The position numbers were made by a program, and so were the translations under genes. Source: Streptomyces sp. 3214.6 (GTDB lineage Bacteria; Actinomycetota; Actinomycetes; Streptomycetales; Streptomycetaceae). From it: a stretch of DNA of 64,000 nt. The notes under the pieces are model-generated. The model saw only the letters and a list, made by a program, of their open reading frames with translations. It made no database searches and was not told where the DNA came from. Shown here one piece after another: positions 51,259 to 60,095 of this stretch. The DNA lies in the NCBI RefSeq assembly GCF_900129855.1, contig NZ_LT670819.1, positions 5,456,001 to 5,520,000 on the forward strand, read 5' to 3'. The stretch's first letter is position 1; each line of letters begins with the position of its first letter.

Positions 51259-51426
51259 TCAGACTTCGGGCTTGGTGGCACGGAACACGCCGTAGCGCAT
51301 GAGGTGCGGATCGACGAGTTGAGCGAAGTGATGCACCACGGCCCGGTGCAGCTCGGCAGCCGAGCCCTCCAGGGACATGCCGTCGTCCAGGACGCTGCTT
51401 GCCGCGCTGCTTGCCGTCTTTTTCAT
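51259..51426 (-). CDS. 55-aa orphan peptide, first gene of the PKS operon
   Basis: A short frame beginning MKKTASSAASSVLDDGMSLEG and continuing AAELHRAVVHHFAQLVDPHLMRYGVF. The ATG has gaggaa about 11 bp upstream. It ends 24 bp before the monooxygenase start. It has a Ser/Ala-rich leader-like N-terminus and a helical, His-containing C-terminal part, but no transmembrane helix. No family was recognised. It could be a regulatory or leader peptide, a tiny partner protein, or a relic of a longer gene. Confidence 0.55.
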   Translation of the reverse strand: MKKTASSAASSVLDDGMSLEGSAAELHRAVVHHFAQLVDPHLMRYGVFRATKPEV

Positions 51427-51554
51427 GCGGATTCGGATTCCTCGTGTAGCGACGAACCGATGCCCCGGGAGCATCGTGGTTCCGCATCGTGCCATGGCCG
51501 ACCAGCCTCACCAGGGCGTTCAGCGGTCTCCCCGATGATCTACGCCCGAAGGCG

Positions 51555-51573
51555 TGAATGAATGAATGAATGA
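51555..51573. repeat. Tetranucleotide repeat (tgaa)4
   Basis: Four perfect tgaa units plus a partial fifth lie in the 240-bp region between the PKS operon and the divergent femX gene. This is rare low-complexity AT-rich sequence for this genome and sits where promoter spacing could be affected. Confidence 0.8.
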
Positions 51574-51666
51574 GTGACATGCGGGCGATTGGAGGCTTTG
51601 GGCCTCGGGACCCGGGCTGTTGACCTCCTATCGTGGCCGTAAACGGCCGTTCGAAGGGGCCCCACC

Positions 51667-52797
51667 ATGAGCCTGCGTGTTCAGTCCATCAGTCGTGACG
51701 AGCATCTGGCGTTCGTCGCGGCCCGTGCCTCCGCGAGCCATATGCAGGTCCCCTCGTGGGGGGATGTGAAGCCGGACTGGCGGGCGGAGAGCCTGGGCTG
51801 GTTCGACGAGGAGGGGCGGCTCGTCGGAGCGGGGCTGGCGCTGTCGCGGCCGCTGCCCAGGCTGAAGAAGTACCTGGCCTATCTGCCCGAGGGGCCGCTC
51901 CTCGGTGCTGCGTGGCACGCACCCGACCTGGTGGAACGCTGGCTGACGCCGATGCTCGGGCACCTGAAGGCGCGGGGCGCGTTCTCGGTGAAGATGGGCC
52001 CGCCCGTCGTCGTACGCCGCTGGAGCGCCGACGCCGTCAAGGCGGCCATCGCCGACCCGGCCGCCCACCGGCTGGGGGACGCCGAGGCGAGCTCGCAGGA
52101 GCCGGGCGCCCTCGACGTCGCCGAGCGGCTGCGCCGCGCCGGCTGGCAGCAGGCTGAGCCGGGCGGCGAGGACGGCTTCGCGGCCGGTCAGCCCCGCTAC
52201 GTCTTCCAGGTCCCGTTCGCGGGGCGGACGCTGGAGGAGGTCCGCGGCGGCCTCAACCAGCAGTGGCGGCGCAACATCAAGAAGGCGGAGAAGGCGGGCG
52301 TGAAGGTCGTCCGGGGCGGCTACGAGGACCTCCCGGCCTTCTACACGCTCTACACCGAGACCGCCGAGCGCGACCGTTTCCTCCCGCGTCCGCTGCCCTA
52401 CTTCCAGCGGATGTGGAGCGAGCTGAACGCCGAACACCCCGACCGTATGCGGCTCTACCTCGCCCACCACGACGGTGAGGTCCTCGCGGCGGCCACCATG
52501 CTGACCGTCGGCGAGCACGTCTGGTACTCGTACGGCGCCTCCACCAGCCGCAGGCGCGAGGTCCAGCCCAACAACGCCATGCAGTGGCGGATGATGGCCG
52601 ACGCCCACGAACTCGGCGCCGCCGTCTACGACCTGCGCGGCATCACCGACACCCTGGAGGAGTCCAACCACCTGCTCGGCCTGCTCCGCTTCAAGGTGGG
52701 CACGGGCGGAGAGGCTGTGGAGTACCTGGGGGAGTGGGACTTCCCCCTCAACAAGCTGCTGCACAAGGCGTTGGATCTGTACATGTCGCGCAGGTAG
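51667..52797 (+). CDS. femX: FemX-type peptidyltransferase (lipid II:glycine bridge enzyme)
   Basis: A 376-aa FemABX aminoacyltransferase with two GNAT-like domains. It likely adds the first bridge glycine to lipid II from glycyl-tRNA, as in Streptomyces FemX. Signatures are MQVPSWGDVKPDWRAESLGW, NQQWRRNIKKAEKAGVKVVRG and YDLRGITDTLEESNHLLGLLRFKVGTGGEAVEYLGEWDF. The central LDVAERLRRAGWQQ motif is also typical. It lies divergent from the PKS operon. Confidence 0.92.
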   Translation: MSLRVQSISRDEHLAFVAARASASHMQVPSWGDVKPDWRAESLGWFDEEGRLVGAGLALSRPLPRLKKYLAYLPEGPLLGAAWHAPDLVERWLTPMLGHLKARGAFSVKMGPPVVVRRWSADAVKAAIADPAAHRLGDAEASSQEPGALDVAERLRRAGWQQAEPGGEDGFAAGQPRYVFQVPFAGRTLEEVRGGLNQQWRRNIKKAEKAGVKVVRGGYEDLPAFYTLYTETAERDRFLPRPLPYFQRMWSELNAEHPDRMRLYLAHHDGEVLAAATMLTVGEHVWYSYGASTSRRREVQPNNAMQWRMMADAHELGAAVYDLRGITDTLEESNHLLGLLRFKVGTGGEAVEYLGEWDFPLNKLLHKALDLYMSRR

Positions 52798-52946
52798 ACG
52801 TCGTCGCACGTCTCACAGCCCGAGACAGAGGCTAAATGGGTTCACACACCTGACGTGGTCCATTAGCCTGGACTGGTAAGTACACCGTGATGAACGGCCT
52901 GGATCGAACCCGACCACGCCGGCCACGCCGAGCACCTGGACCGCCC

Positions 52947-53918
52947 GTGACGACCCCCGACACCGCCACCTCACCGCAGATCTCGGCCCCGGGCACAGCC
53001 GCCCCGGCCGCCGCCCCGGGCCGCTTCGGCTCCCTCGGTCCGGTCGGACTGGTGCTCGCCGGCGCGGTCTCCGTGCAGTTCGGCGGCGCGCTGGCGGTGA
53101 CGCTGATGCCGAGGGCGGGCGCGCTGGGCGTGGTGGCACTGCGGCTGCTGGTGGCGGCGGTGGTGCTGCTGGTCGTCTGCCGGCCGCGGCTGCGCGGCCA
53201 CTCGCGCGCGGACTGGGGCACGGTCGTCGCCTTCGGGGTCACGCTGGCCGCGATGAACGGCCTGTTCTACCAGGCGCTGGACCGCATCCCGCTGGGCCTG
53301 GCGGTGACGCTGGAGGTCCTCGGCCCGCTGACCCTCTCGGTCGTCGCCTCGCGCCGCGCGCTGAACCTCCTCTGGGCGGGCCTCGCCCTCGCGGGCGTCT
53401 TCCTGCTCAGCGGTGGCGGAGACGCGGGACACGGCGGGGGCGGCGGCGGTGGCTTCGGCGGCGGCGTCGACCTGGTGGGCGTTGCGTTCGCGCTCGGCGC
53501 GGGAGCGATGTGGGCGGCGTACATCGTCTTCAGCGCCCGCACCGGCCGCCGTTTCGCGCAGGCGGACGGCCTGGCCCTGGCGATGGCGGTGGGCGCGTTG
53601 CTCTTCCTCCCGCTGGGCCTCGCCGAGTCCGGCACGAAACTGGCCGACCCGGTGACGCTCGGTCTGGGCGCGGCGGTGGCCATGCTCTCCTCGGTCCTGC
53701 CCTACACCCTCGAACTCCTCGCCCTGCGCCGCCTGCCCGCCTCCACCTTCGCCGTCCTGATGAGCCTGGAACCGGCCCTCGCCGCCACGGCCGGCTTCCT
53801 CGTCCTCGACCAGTCCCTCACCACCCTCCAGGCGGCCGCGATCGCCCTGGTCGTCGGGGCGAGCATGGGCGCGGTGCGGACGCAGGTGGCGCGAGGGAGG
53901 AAGCGCCCCGCTTCCTGA
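52947..53918 (+). CDS. EamA family (RhtA-like) transporter
   Basis: A 323-aa membrane protein with ten helices in two EamA halves. The pattern GPVGLVLAGAVSVQFGGALAVTLMPRAGALGVVALRL and LPYTLELLALRRLPASTFAVLMSLEPALAA matches the RhtA amino-acid exporter group. A glycine-rich loop (GGGGGGGFGGG) interrupts the middle. The start is uncertain: GTG at 52947 gives a normal N-terminus, while GTG at 52887 would give a longer, possibly leaderless, product. Confidence 0.88.
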   Translation: MTTPDTATSPQISAPGTAAPAAAPGRFGSLGPVGLVLAGAVSVQFGGALAVTLMPRAGALGVVALRLLVAAVVLLVVCRPRLRGHSRADWGTVVAFGVTLAAMNGLFYQALDRIPLGLAVTLEVLGPLTLSVVASRRALNLLWAGLALAGVFLLSGGGDAGHGGGGGGGFGGGVDLVGVAFALGAGAMWAAYIVFSARTGRRFAQADGLALAMAVGALLFLPLGLAESGTKLADPVTLGLGAAVAMLSSVLPYTLELLALRRLPASTFAVLMSLEPALAATAGFLVLDQSLTTLQAAAIALVVGASMGAVRTQVARGRKRPAS

Positions 53919-53921
53919 CCC

Positions 53922-53969
53922 GGGGCGGGGCGGGGCGGGGCGGGGCAGGGAGGGGCGGGGCGGGGCGGG
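53922..53969. repeat. ggggc tandem array (G-quadruplex-prone)
   Basis: About nine ggggc-type units with two irregular ones follow the EamA stop directly. The plus strand has many G4 tracts one base apart. It might fold into a G-quadruplex or act as a transcription barrier. Confidence 0.85.
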
Positions 53970-54030
53970 CCGCGCCTCGCCGGCTGTCTCGGCCGACCCC
54001 GTCCGGTTCGCCGTTCCGTACAAATTAATG

Positions 54031-54042
54031 CAAGCGCGCTTG
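54031..54042. promoter_or_regulatory. Perfect palindrome caagcgcgcttg, likely TetR operator
   Basis: A 12-bp perfect dyad lies 21 bp before the first gene of the catabolic operon, just after a tacaaat that could be its -10 element. A TetR regulator gene ends the same operon, so self-controlled repression at this site is a natural model. Confidence 0.6.
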
Positions 54043-54063
54043 ATTGTTTTTGGGGGCGCTGCC

Positions 54064-54870
54064 ATGCTCCACCCCATGGCCGACCCGACCCCCGTGCTCG
54101 ACGATCTCCGTGCCGAAAGCGACGAACTCGACCGGCTGGTAGCCGAGTTGGGGCCGGAGCAGTGGACGCTGCCGACGCCCGCCGTCGGCTGGACCGTCGC
54201 CCATCAGATCGCGCACCTCGCCTGGACCGACCGCTCCTCCGTGCTGGCCGTGACCGATCAGGGCGCCTTCGCCCGTGAGGTGGAGAAGGCGCTGGCCGAA
54301 CCCGGGGACTTCGTCGACAACGGTGCGCAGGAGGGGGCCGATAAGCCGCCCGCGCGGTTGCTCGCGGACTGGCGGGCCGGCCGTGAGGCTCTGGCGGACG
54401 CCCTGCGGGCAGCGCCCGCGGGGGCGCGTTTCCCGTGGTACGGGCCGCCCATGTCCGCCGCTTCCATGGCGACCGCCCGGCTGATGGAGACCTGGGCGCA
54501 CGGCCTGGACGTGGCGGACGCGCTGGGCGTGGCGGCCGTGCCCACCGACCGGCTCCGGCACATCGTCCGCCTCGGCGTCCGCACCCGGGACTTCGCCTTC
54601 GGCATGCACGGACTGCCCACGCCGTTCGAGGAGTTCCGCGTCGAACTTACCGGCCCCTCGGGCGAGTTGTGGACATACGGGCCGCCGGACGCCGACGATC
54701 GCGTCACCGGCACCGCCCTCGACTTCTGCCGCCTGGTCACCCAGCGCGCCCACCGCGACGACCTCGCCCTGCACGCCGAAGGCCCCGACGCCGACCAGTG
54801 GCTGGACGTCGCCCAGGCCTTCGCGGGCCCGCCCGGCAAGGGCCGTCCGCCGAAGGGGACGGCCTCGTGA
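54064..54870 (+). CDS. TIGR03084 family metal-binding (DinB/maleylpyruvate isomerase-like) protein
   Basis: A 268-aa protein with an N-terminal four-helix DinB/MDMPI-like bundle (VGWTVAHQIAHLAWTD, metal histidines; METWAHGLDVADALG). A C-terminal domain includes LCRLVTQRAHRDDL-like sequence (FCRLVTQRAHRDDLAL). The role in the operon is unknown. The ATG at 54064 or 54076 may be used. Its stop overlaps the next start (GTGA). Confidence 0.88.
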   Translation: MLHPMADPTPVLDDLRAESDELDRLVAELGPEQWTLPTPAVGWTVAHQIAHLAWTDRSSVLAVTDQGAFAREVEKALAEPGDFVDNGAQEGADKPPARLLADWRAGREALADALRAAPAGARFPWYGPPMSAASMATARLMETWAHGLDVADALGVAAVPTDRLRHIVRLGVRTRDFAFGMHGLPTPFEEFRVELTGPSGELWTYGPPDADDRVTGTALDFCRLVTQRAHRDDLALHAEGPDADQWLDVAQAFAGPPGKGRPPKGTAS

Positions 54871-56558
54871 GCGTCCTGCGGGTGGGCAACGCCTCCGGCT
54901 TCTACGGCGACCGCTTCGACGCGATGCGCGAGATGCTCACCGGCGGCGAACTCGACGTCCTCACCGGCGACTACCTCGCCGAGCTCACCATGCTGATCCT
55001 CGGCCGGGACCGGCTGAAGGACCCGTCCGCCGGATACGCCCGTACGTTTCTGCGGCAGTTGGAGGAGTCCCTCGGCCTCGCTCACGAGCGCGGCGTCCGG
55101 ATCGTCACCAACGCCGGCGGCCTCAATCCGGCAGGACTCGCCGACGCCGTACGGCGGTTGGCCGACCGGCTCGGCATCCCCGTTCGGGTCGCGCACGTCG
55201 AGGGCGACGACCTCACCCCCGGCCATCCCGGCAGCCTCACCGCCCACGCCTACCTCGGCGGCTTCGGCATCGCCGCCTGTCTGCGGGCGGGCGCGGACGT
55301 CGTCGTCACCGGAAGGGTCACCGACGCGGCCCTCGTCACCGGCCCCGCCGCCGCCCACTTCGGCTGGCAGCCGGGGGAGTACGACCGGCTCGCGGGCGCC
55401 GTCGTCGCCGGACACGTCCTGGAGTGCGGGACGCAGGCCACCGGCGGCAACTACGCCTTCTTCCGGGACGCGAGCCGGGCCGGCCGTGAGCTGCGCCGCC
55501 CCGGCTTCCCCGTCGCCGAGATCCACGCCGACGGCAGCTGCGTCATCACCAAGCACCCCGGCAGCGGCGGGCTCGTCGACGTCGGCACGGTCACCGCCCA
55601 ACTGCTGTACGAGACCGGCGCCGCCCGGTACGCGGGACCCGACGTCACCGCCCGCCTGGACACCGTACGGCTCACCCAGGACGGCCCCGACCGGGTACGG
55701 ATCGACGGCGTGCGCGGCGAGGCCCCGCCCCCGACGCTCAAGGTCGGTCGCACCCGCATCGGCGGCTTCCGCAACGAGGTCGTCTTCGTGCTCACCGGCC
55801 TCGACATCGAGGCCAAGGCGGCGCTGGTGCGCGAGCAGATGACGGATGTCCTCACCAAGAACCTTCCTGAGGAAGTCCGTTGGGAGCTGGTCCGCACGGA
55901 CCGGCCCGACGCCGACACCGAGGAGACGGCGAGCGCGCTGCTGCGACTCGTCGTACGCGATCCCGAACAGGCCGTCGTGGGGCGGGCGTTGAGTGGCGCG
56001 GCCGTGGAACTGGCGCTGGCGAGCTACCCCGGCTTCCATGTCCTCGCCCCGCCGGGGAAGGGCTCCCCCTACGGCATCTTCGAAGCCGCGTACGTCCCCC
56101 AGGGTGAGGTCGCGCACCTGGCCGTCCTCGCCGACGGGCGCCGCATTCCCGTGGCCCCGGCCACCGACACCCTCGTACTCGATGACGTACCGGAACCCCC
56201 GCTTCCCGATCCGCTGCCGGACGGACCCGTACGGCGCGCCCCCCTCGGGCTGGTCGCGGGCGCCCGCAGCGGCGACAAGGGCGGGGACGCCAACGTCGGG
56301 GTGTGGGCGCGCACGGACGAGGCGTGGCGATGGCTCGCCCACACGCTGACCGCCGACCGGTTCCGCGAGCTCGTGCCCGAGAGCCGTGAGCTGACGGTCA
56401 CCCGGCACGTCCTGCCCTCGCTCCGTGCCCTGAACTTCGTCGTCGAGGGCATCCTCGGCGCCGGCGTCGCCGCACAGCACCGCTTCGACCCCCAGGCCAA
56501 GGCGCTCGGCGAATGGCTGCGCTCCCGCCGCCTGGACATCCCGGAGGCCCTCCTTTGA
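54867..56558 (+). CDS. AtuA family (DUF1446) acyclic terpene utilisation-like protein
   Basis: A 563-aa protein of the DUF1446/AtuA family. N-terminal signatures are RVGNASGFYGDRFDAMREML and ELTMLILGRDR. The centre has GLNPAGLADAVRRLA and GRVTDAALVTGPAAAHFGW. The C-terminal about 100 residues (RAPLGLVAGARSGDKGGDANVGVWAR) form the AtuA-like tail. AtuA occurs with acyl-CoA carboxylases in citronellol or leucine-like pathways, but its reaction is not established. It is translationally coupled on both sides. Confidence 0.9.
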   Translation: MSVLRVGNASGFYGDRFDAMREMLTGGELDVLTGDYLAELTMLILGRDRLKDPSAGYARTFLRQLEESLGLAHERGVRIVTNAGGLNPAGLADAVRRLADRLGIPVRVAHVEGDDLTPGHPGSLTAHAYLGGFGIAACLRAGADVVVTGRVTDAALVTGPAAAHFGWQPGEYDRLAGAVVAGHVLECGTQATGGNYAFFRDASRAGRELRRPGFPVAEIHADGSCVITKHPGSGGLVDVGTVTAQLLYETGAARYAGPDVTARLDTVRLTQDGPDRVRIDGVRGEAPPPTLKVGRTRIGGFRNEVVFVLTGLDIEAKAALVREQMTDVLTKNLPEEVRWELVRTDRPDADTEETASALLRLVVRDPEQAVVGRALSGAAVELALASYPGFHVLAPPGKGSPYGIFEAAYVPQGEVAHLAVLADGRRIPVAPATDTLVLDDVPEPPLPDPLPDGPVRRAPLGLVAGARSGDKGGDANVGVWARTDEAWRWLAHTLTADRFRELVPESRELTVTRHVLPSLRALNFVVEGILGAGVAAQHRFDPQAKALGEWLRSRRLDIPEALL

Positions 56559-58153
56559 CGGTCATCACGTCCGCCCTGGACACCCACGGCCCCGACCATC
56601 GCGCCCATCGCGAGGCCATGCTCGGCAAGCTCGCCGACCTCCACGCCGAGCACGCGAAGGCGCTGGCGGGGGGCGGCGAGAAGTACGTCGCCAGGCACCG
56701 CGCGCGCGGCAAGCTCCTCGCCCGCGAGCGCATCGAGCTGCTCCTCGACCCCGACACGCCCTTTCTTGAGCTGTCGCCGCTGGCGGCCTGGGGGAGCGAC
56801 TACACGGTCGGCGCGTCGCTCGTCACCGGCATCGGGGTCGTCGAGGGCGTGGAGTGCCTGATCACCGCCAACGATCCGACCGTGCGCGGCGGCGCCAGCA
56901 ACCCCTGGTCGCTGAAGAAGGCCCTGCGCGCCAACGACATCGCCCTCGCCAACCGGCTGCCCTGCATCAGCCTGGTCGAGTCGGGCGGCGCCGACCTGCC
57001 CTCGCAGAAGGAGATCTTCATCCCCGGCGGCGCCGTCTTCCGGGACCTGACGCGGCTCTCGGCGGCCGGGATCGCGACCGTCGCGGTCGTCTTCGGCAAC
57101 TCCACGGCCGGCGGCGCCTACGTCCCCGGCATGTCCGACCACGTGATCATGGTCAAGGAGCGGGCGAAGGTGTTCCTCGGCGGTCCGCCCCTGGTGAAGA
57201 TGGCCACCGGGGAGGAGAGCGACGACGAGTCCCTGGGCGGCGCGGAGATGCACGCGCGCGTGTCCGGTCTCGCCGACCACTTCGCCGTCGACGAGCGGGA
57301 CGCCCTGCGGCAGGCACGCCGCGTGGTGGCCCGCCTCAACCACCGCAAGGCGTACGAGGATCCCGGCCCGGCCGTACCCCCCAAGTATGACGAGGAAGAG
57401 CTCCTGGGGATCGTCCCGGACGATCTGCGCACCCCCTTCGACCCGCGCGAGGTGATCGCCCGGATCGTCGACGCCTCCGACTTCGACGAGTTCAAACCCC
57501 TGTACGGGACGAGCCTCGTCACCGGCTGGGCGACCCTGCACGGCTATCCCGTCGGCATCCTGGCGAACGCCCAAGGGGTCCTGTTCAGCGCGGAGTCCCA
57601 GAAGGCCGCCCAGTTCATCCAGCTCGCCAACCAGCGCGACATCCCGCTGCTCTTCCTGCACAACACCACCGGCTACATGGTCGGCCGCGAGTATGAGCAG
57701 GGCGGCATCATCAAGCACGGCGCGATGATGATCAACGCGGTCTCCAACTCGAAGGTCCCGCACCTGTCCGTCCTTATGGGCGCGTCCTACGGCGCCGGCC
57801 ACTACGGCATGTGCGGGCGCGCCTACGACCCCCGCTTCCTGTTCGCCTGGCCCAGCGCCAAGTCGGCGGTGATGGGCCCGCAGCAGCTCGCGGGCGTGCT
57901 GTCGATCGTCGCCCGCCAGTCCGCGGCCGCCAAGGGGCAGCCCTACGACGAGGACGCCGACGCCGCCCTGCGCGCCATGGTCGAGCAGCAGATCGAGGCG
58001 GAGTCGCTGCCGAAGTTCCTGTCGGGGCGGCTGTACGACGACGGCGTCATCGACCCGCGCGACACCCGCACGGTCCTGGGCCTGTGCCTGTCGGCCATCC
58101 ACACGGCGCCGTACGAGGGTGCGCGCGGCGGCTTCGGCGTCTTCCGGATGTGA
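56555..58153 (+). CDS. Acyl-CoA carboxylase, carboxyltransferase (beta) subunit
   Basis: A 532-aa biotin-dependent carboxyltransferase. It matches methylcrotonoyl/geranoyl-CoA carboxylase beta subunits: HRARGKLLARERIELLLDPDTPFLELS at the N-terminus, SNPWSLKKALRANDIALANRLPCISLVESGGADLP, and LFLHNTTGYMVGREYEQGGIIKHGAMMINAVSNSKVPHLSVLMGASYGAGHYGMCGRAYDPRF. The TTG start overlaps the AtuA stop (TTGA). It partners the biotin carboxylase gene 13 bp downstream. Confidence 0.93.
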   Translation: MTVITSALDTHGPDHRAHREAMLGKLADLHAEHAKALAGGGEKYVARHRARGKLLARERIELLLDPDTPFLELSPLAAWGSDYTVGASLVTGIGVVEGVECLITANDPTVRGGASNPWSLKKALRANDIALANRLPCISLVESGGADLPSQKEIFIPGGAVFRDLTRLSAAGIATVAVVFGNSTAGGAYVPGMSDHVIMVKERAKVFLGGPPLVKMATGEESDDESLGGAEMHARVSGLADHFAVDERDALRQARRVVARLNHRKAYEDPGPAVPPKYDEEELLGIVPDDLRTPFDPREVIARIVDASDFDEFKPLYGTSLVTGWATLHGYPVGILANAQGVLFSAESQKAAQFIQLANQRDIPLLFLHNTTGYMVGREYEQGGIIKHGAMMINAVSNSKVPHLSVLMGASYGAGHYGMCGRAYDPRFLFAWPSAKSAVMGPQQLAGVLSIVARQSAAAKGQPYDEDADAALRAMVEQQIEAESLPKFLSGRLYDDGVIDPRDTRTVLGLCLSAIHTAPYEGARGGFGVFRM

Positions 58154-58166
58154 GGGATCAGATCAC

Positions 58167-60014
58167 GTGATCGGGACTGTACTTGTGGCCAACCGCGGCG
58201 AGATCGCCTGCCGCATCGTCCGGACCTGCGGTGAGTTGGGAATCCGGACGGTCGCCGTGCACTCGGACGCCGACGGGAACGCGCTCCACGCGCGCGGGGC
58301 CGACACGGCGGTTCGACTGCCGGGAGCGGCGCCCGCGGAGACCTATCTGCGCGCCGACCTCATCGTGAAGGCGGCCGTCGCCGCGGGCGCGGACGCCGTC
58401 CACCCCGGCTACGGCTTCCTCTCCGAGAACGCCGACTTCGCGCGCGCGGTCCTGGACGCGGGCCTGGTCTGGATCGGCCCGCCGCCGCAGGCGATCGAGG
58501 CGATGGCCTCCAAGACCCGCGCGAAGCAGCTCTTGGGGCTCGCGCCGTTGGCCCCGGACGAGGTGACGGACGCCGACCTGCCGGTGCTGGTGAAGGCCGC
58601 CGCGGGCGGCGGAGGGCGCGGAATGCGCGTCGTGCGCCGCCTGGAGGATCTGAGCGCCGCGCTGGACGGCGCGCGCGCGGAGGCCGCGAGCGCCTTCGGT
58701 GACGGCGAGGTGTTCGTCGAGCCGTACGTCGACAACGGCCGCCACGTCGAGGTGCAGATCCTCGCCGACACCCACGGCACGGTGTGGGCGCTGGGCACCC
58801 GCGACTGCTCCCTCCAGCGACGGCACCAGAAGGTCGTCGAGGAGGCGCCGGCGCCCGCACTGCCGCAGGACCTCACGGAGGAACTGCACGCGCTCGCCGT
58901 CCGCGCCGCACGCGCCGTGGACTACGCGGGCGCGGGCACGGTCGAGTTCCTCGTCGCGGACGGCCGGGCGCACTTCCTGGAGATGAACACCCGCCTCCAG
59001 GTCGAACACCCCGTCACCGAGGCCGTCTTCGGCCTCGACCTGGTGGCGGAGCAGATCCGGATCGCGGAGGGCGCCGCGCTGGCCCCCGAGCCCCCACGCG
59101 CGCGTGGCCACGCCGTCGAGGCCCGCCTCTACGCCGAGGACCCGGCGCACGACTGGACCCCCCAGACCGGCACCCTGCACCGCCTGGCCGTCCCCGCGGG
59201 CGTCCGCCTGGACACGGGCTACGAGGACGGCGACCCGATCGGCGTGCACTACGACGCCATGCTCGCCAAGATCGTCGCCCACGCCCCCACGCGCGCGGAG
59301 GCCGTCCGCAAGCTCGCGGGCGCCCTGGAACGCACCGTCCTGCACGGCCCGGCCACCAACCGCGACCTCCTCGTCCGCTCCCTGCGCCACGAGGAGTTCA
59401 CGTCCGCCCGCATGGATACCGGCTTCTACGACCGTCACCTGCCCGAACTGACGGCCGTGCCCGCCGACCCGCACGCCCCGCTCGCCGCCGCGCTCGCCGA
59501 AGCGCGTACCGGGTCCCGGTTCGGCGGCTGGCGCAACCTGCCGTCCCAGCCGCAGACCAAGCGGTACGCGAGGGGCGGCGAGGAGATCGAGATCGCCTAC
59601 CGGCACACACGGAGGGGCCTCACGGCAGAGGGCGTCCAGGTCGTGCACGCGGACCCGACCCTGGTCGTCCTGGAGATCGACGGCGTACGACGCCGCTTCG
59701 ACGTCGCCCGCTACGGCGACCAGGTCCACGTCAACGCCACCACCCTCACGGCCCTGCCCCGCTTCCCCGCCCCGGCGATCCAGCACGCCCCCGGCTCCCT
59801 CCTGGCACCCATGCCGGGAACGATCGTCAAGCTCGCGCAAGGTCTCATCACCGGATCGAGTGTCCAGGCGGGCGAACCGATCGTCTGGCTCGAAGCGATG
59901 AAGATGCAACACGTCATTTCGGCACCGGTGACGGGGACGCTGACGGCTCTACCGGTGACGGCAGGACAGCAAGTGGAACTCGGCACTCTGCTGGCGGTAG
60001 TGCAGGACACCTAG
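58167..60014 (+). CDS. Acyl-CoA carboxylase, biotin carboxylase/BCCP (alpha) subunit
   Basis: A 615-aa fusion of biotin carboxylase and biotin carrier domains. ATP-grasp motifs are KAAAGGGGRGMRVV and EFLVADGRAHFLEMNTRLQVEHPVTE. The BCCP domain is C-terminal with biotinyl lysine 579 in LEAMKMQHV. The segment before the ATP-grasp loop (QLLGLAPLAPDEVTDADLPVLVK) is slightly shorter than in many homologs. The GTG start gives MIGTVLVANRGEIACRI, typical of the family. It supplies carboxybiotin to the preceding subunit. Confidence 0.93.
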   Translation: MIGTVLVANRGEIACRIVRTCGELGIRTVAVHSDADGNALHARGADTAVRLPGAAPAETYLRADLIVKAAVAAGADAVHPGYGFLSENADFARAVLDAGLVWIGPPPQAIEAMASKTRAKQLLGLAPLAPDEVTDADLPVLVKAAAGGGGRGMRVVRRLEDLSAALDGARAEAASAFGDGEVFVEPYVDNGRHVEVQILADTHGTVWALGTRDCSLQRRHQKVVEEAPAPALPQDLTEELHALAVRAARAVDYAGAGTVEFLVADGRAHFLEMNTRLQVEHPVTEAVFGLDLVAEQIRIAEGAALAPEPPRARGHAVEARLYAEDPAHDWTPQTGTLHRLAVPAGVRLDTGYEDGDPIGVHYDAMLAKIVAHAPTRAEAVRKLAGALERTVLHGPATNRDLLVRSLRHEEFTSARMDTGFYDRHLPELTAVPADPHAPLAAALAEARTGSRFGGWRNLPSQPQTKRYARGGEEIEIAYRHTRRGLTAEGVQVVHADPTLVVLEIDGVRRRFDVARYGDQVHVNATTLTALPRFPAPAIQHAPGSLLAPMPGTIVKLAQGLITGSSVQAGEPIVWLEAMKMQHVISAPVTGTLTALPVTAGQQVELGTLLAVVQDT

Positions 60015-60095
60015 GGGCGCGGGGCCGCATCGACATGCGGTTCCACCGCGCGAGCGCGCTCAGCCACAGCGGACCCGCACCTTCAAGGAGCCACC

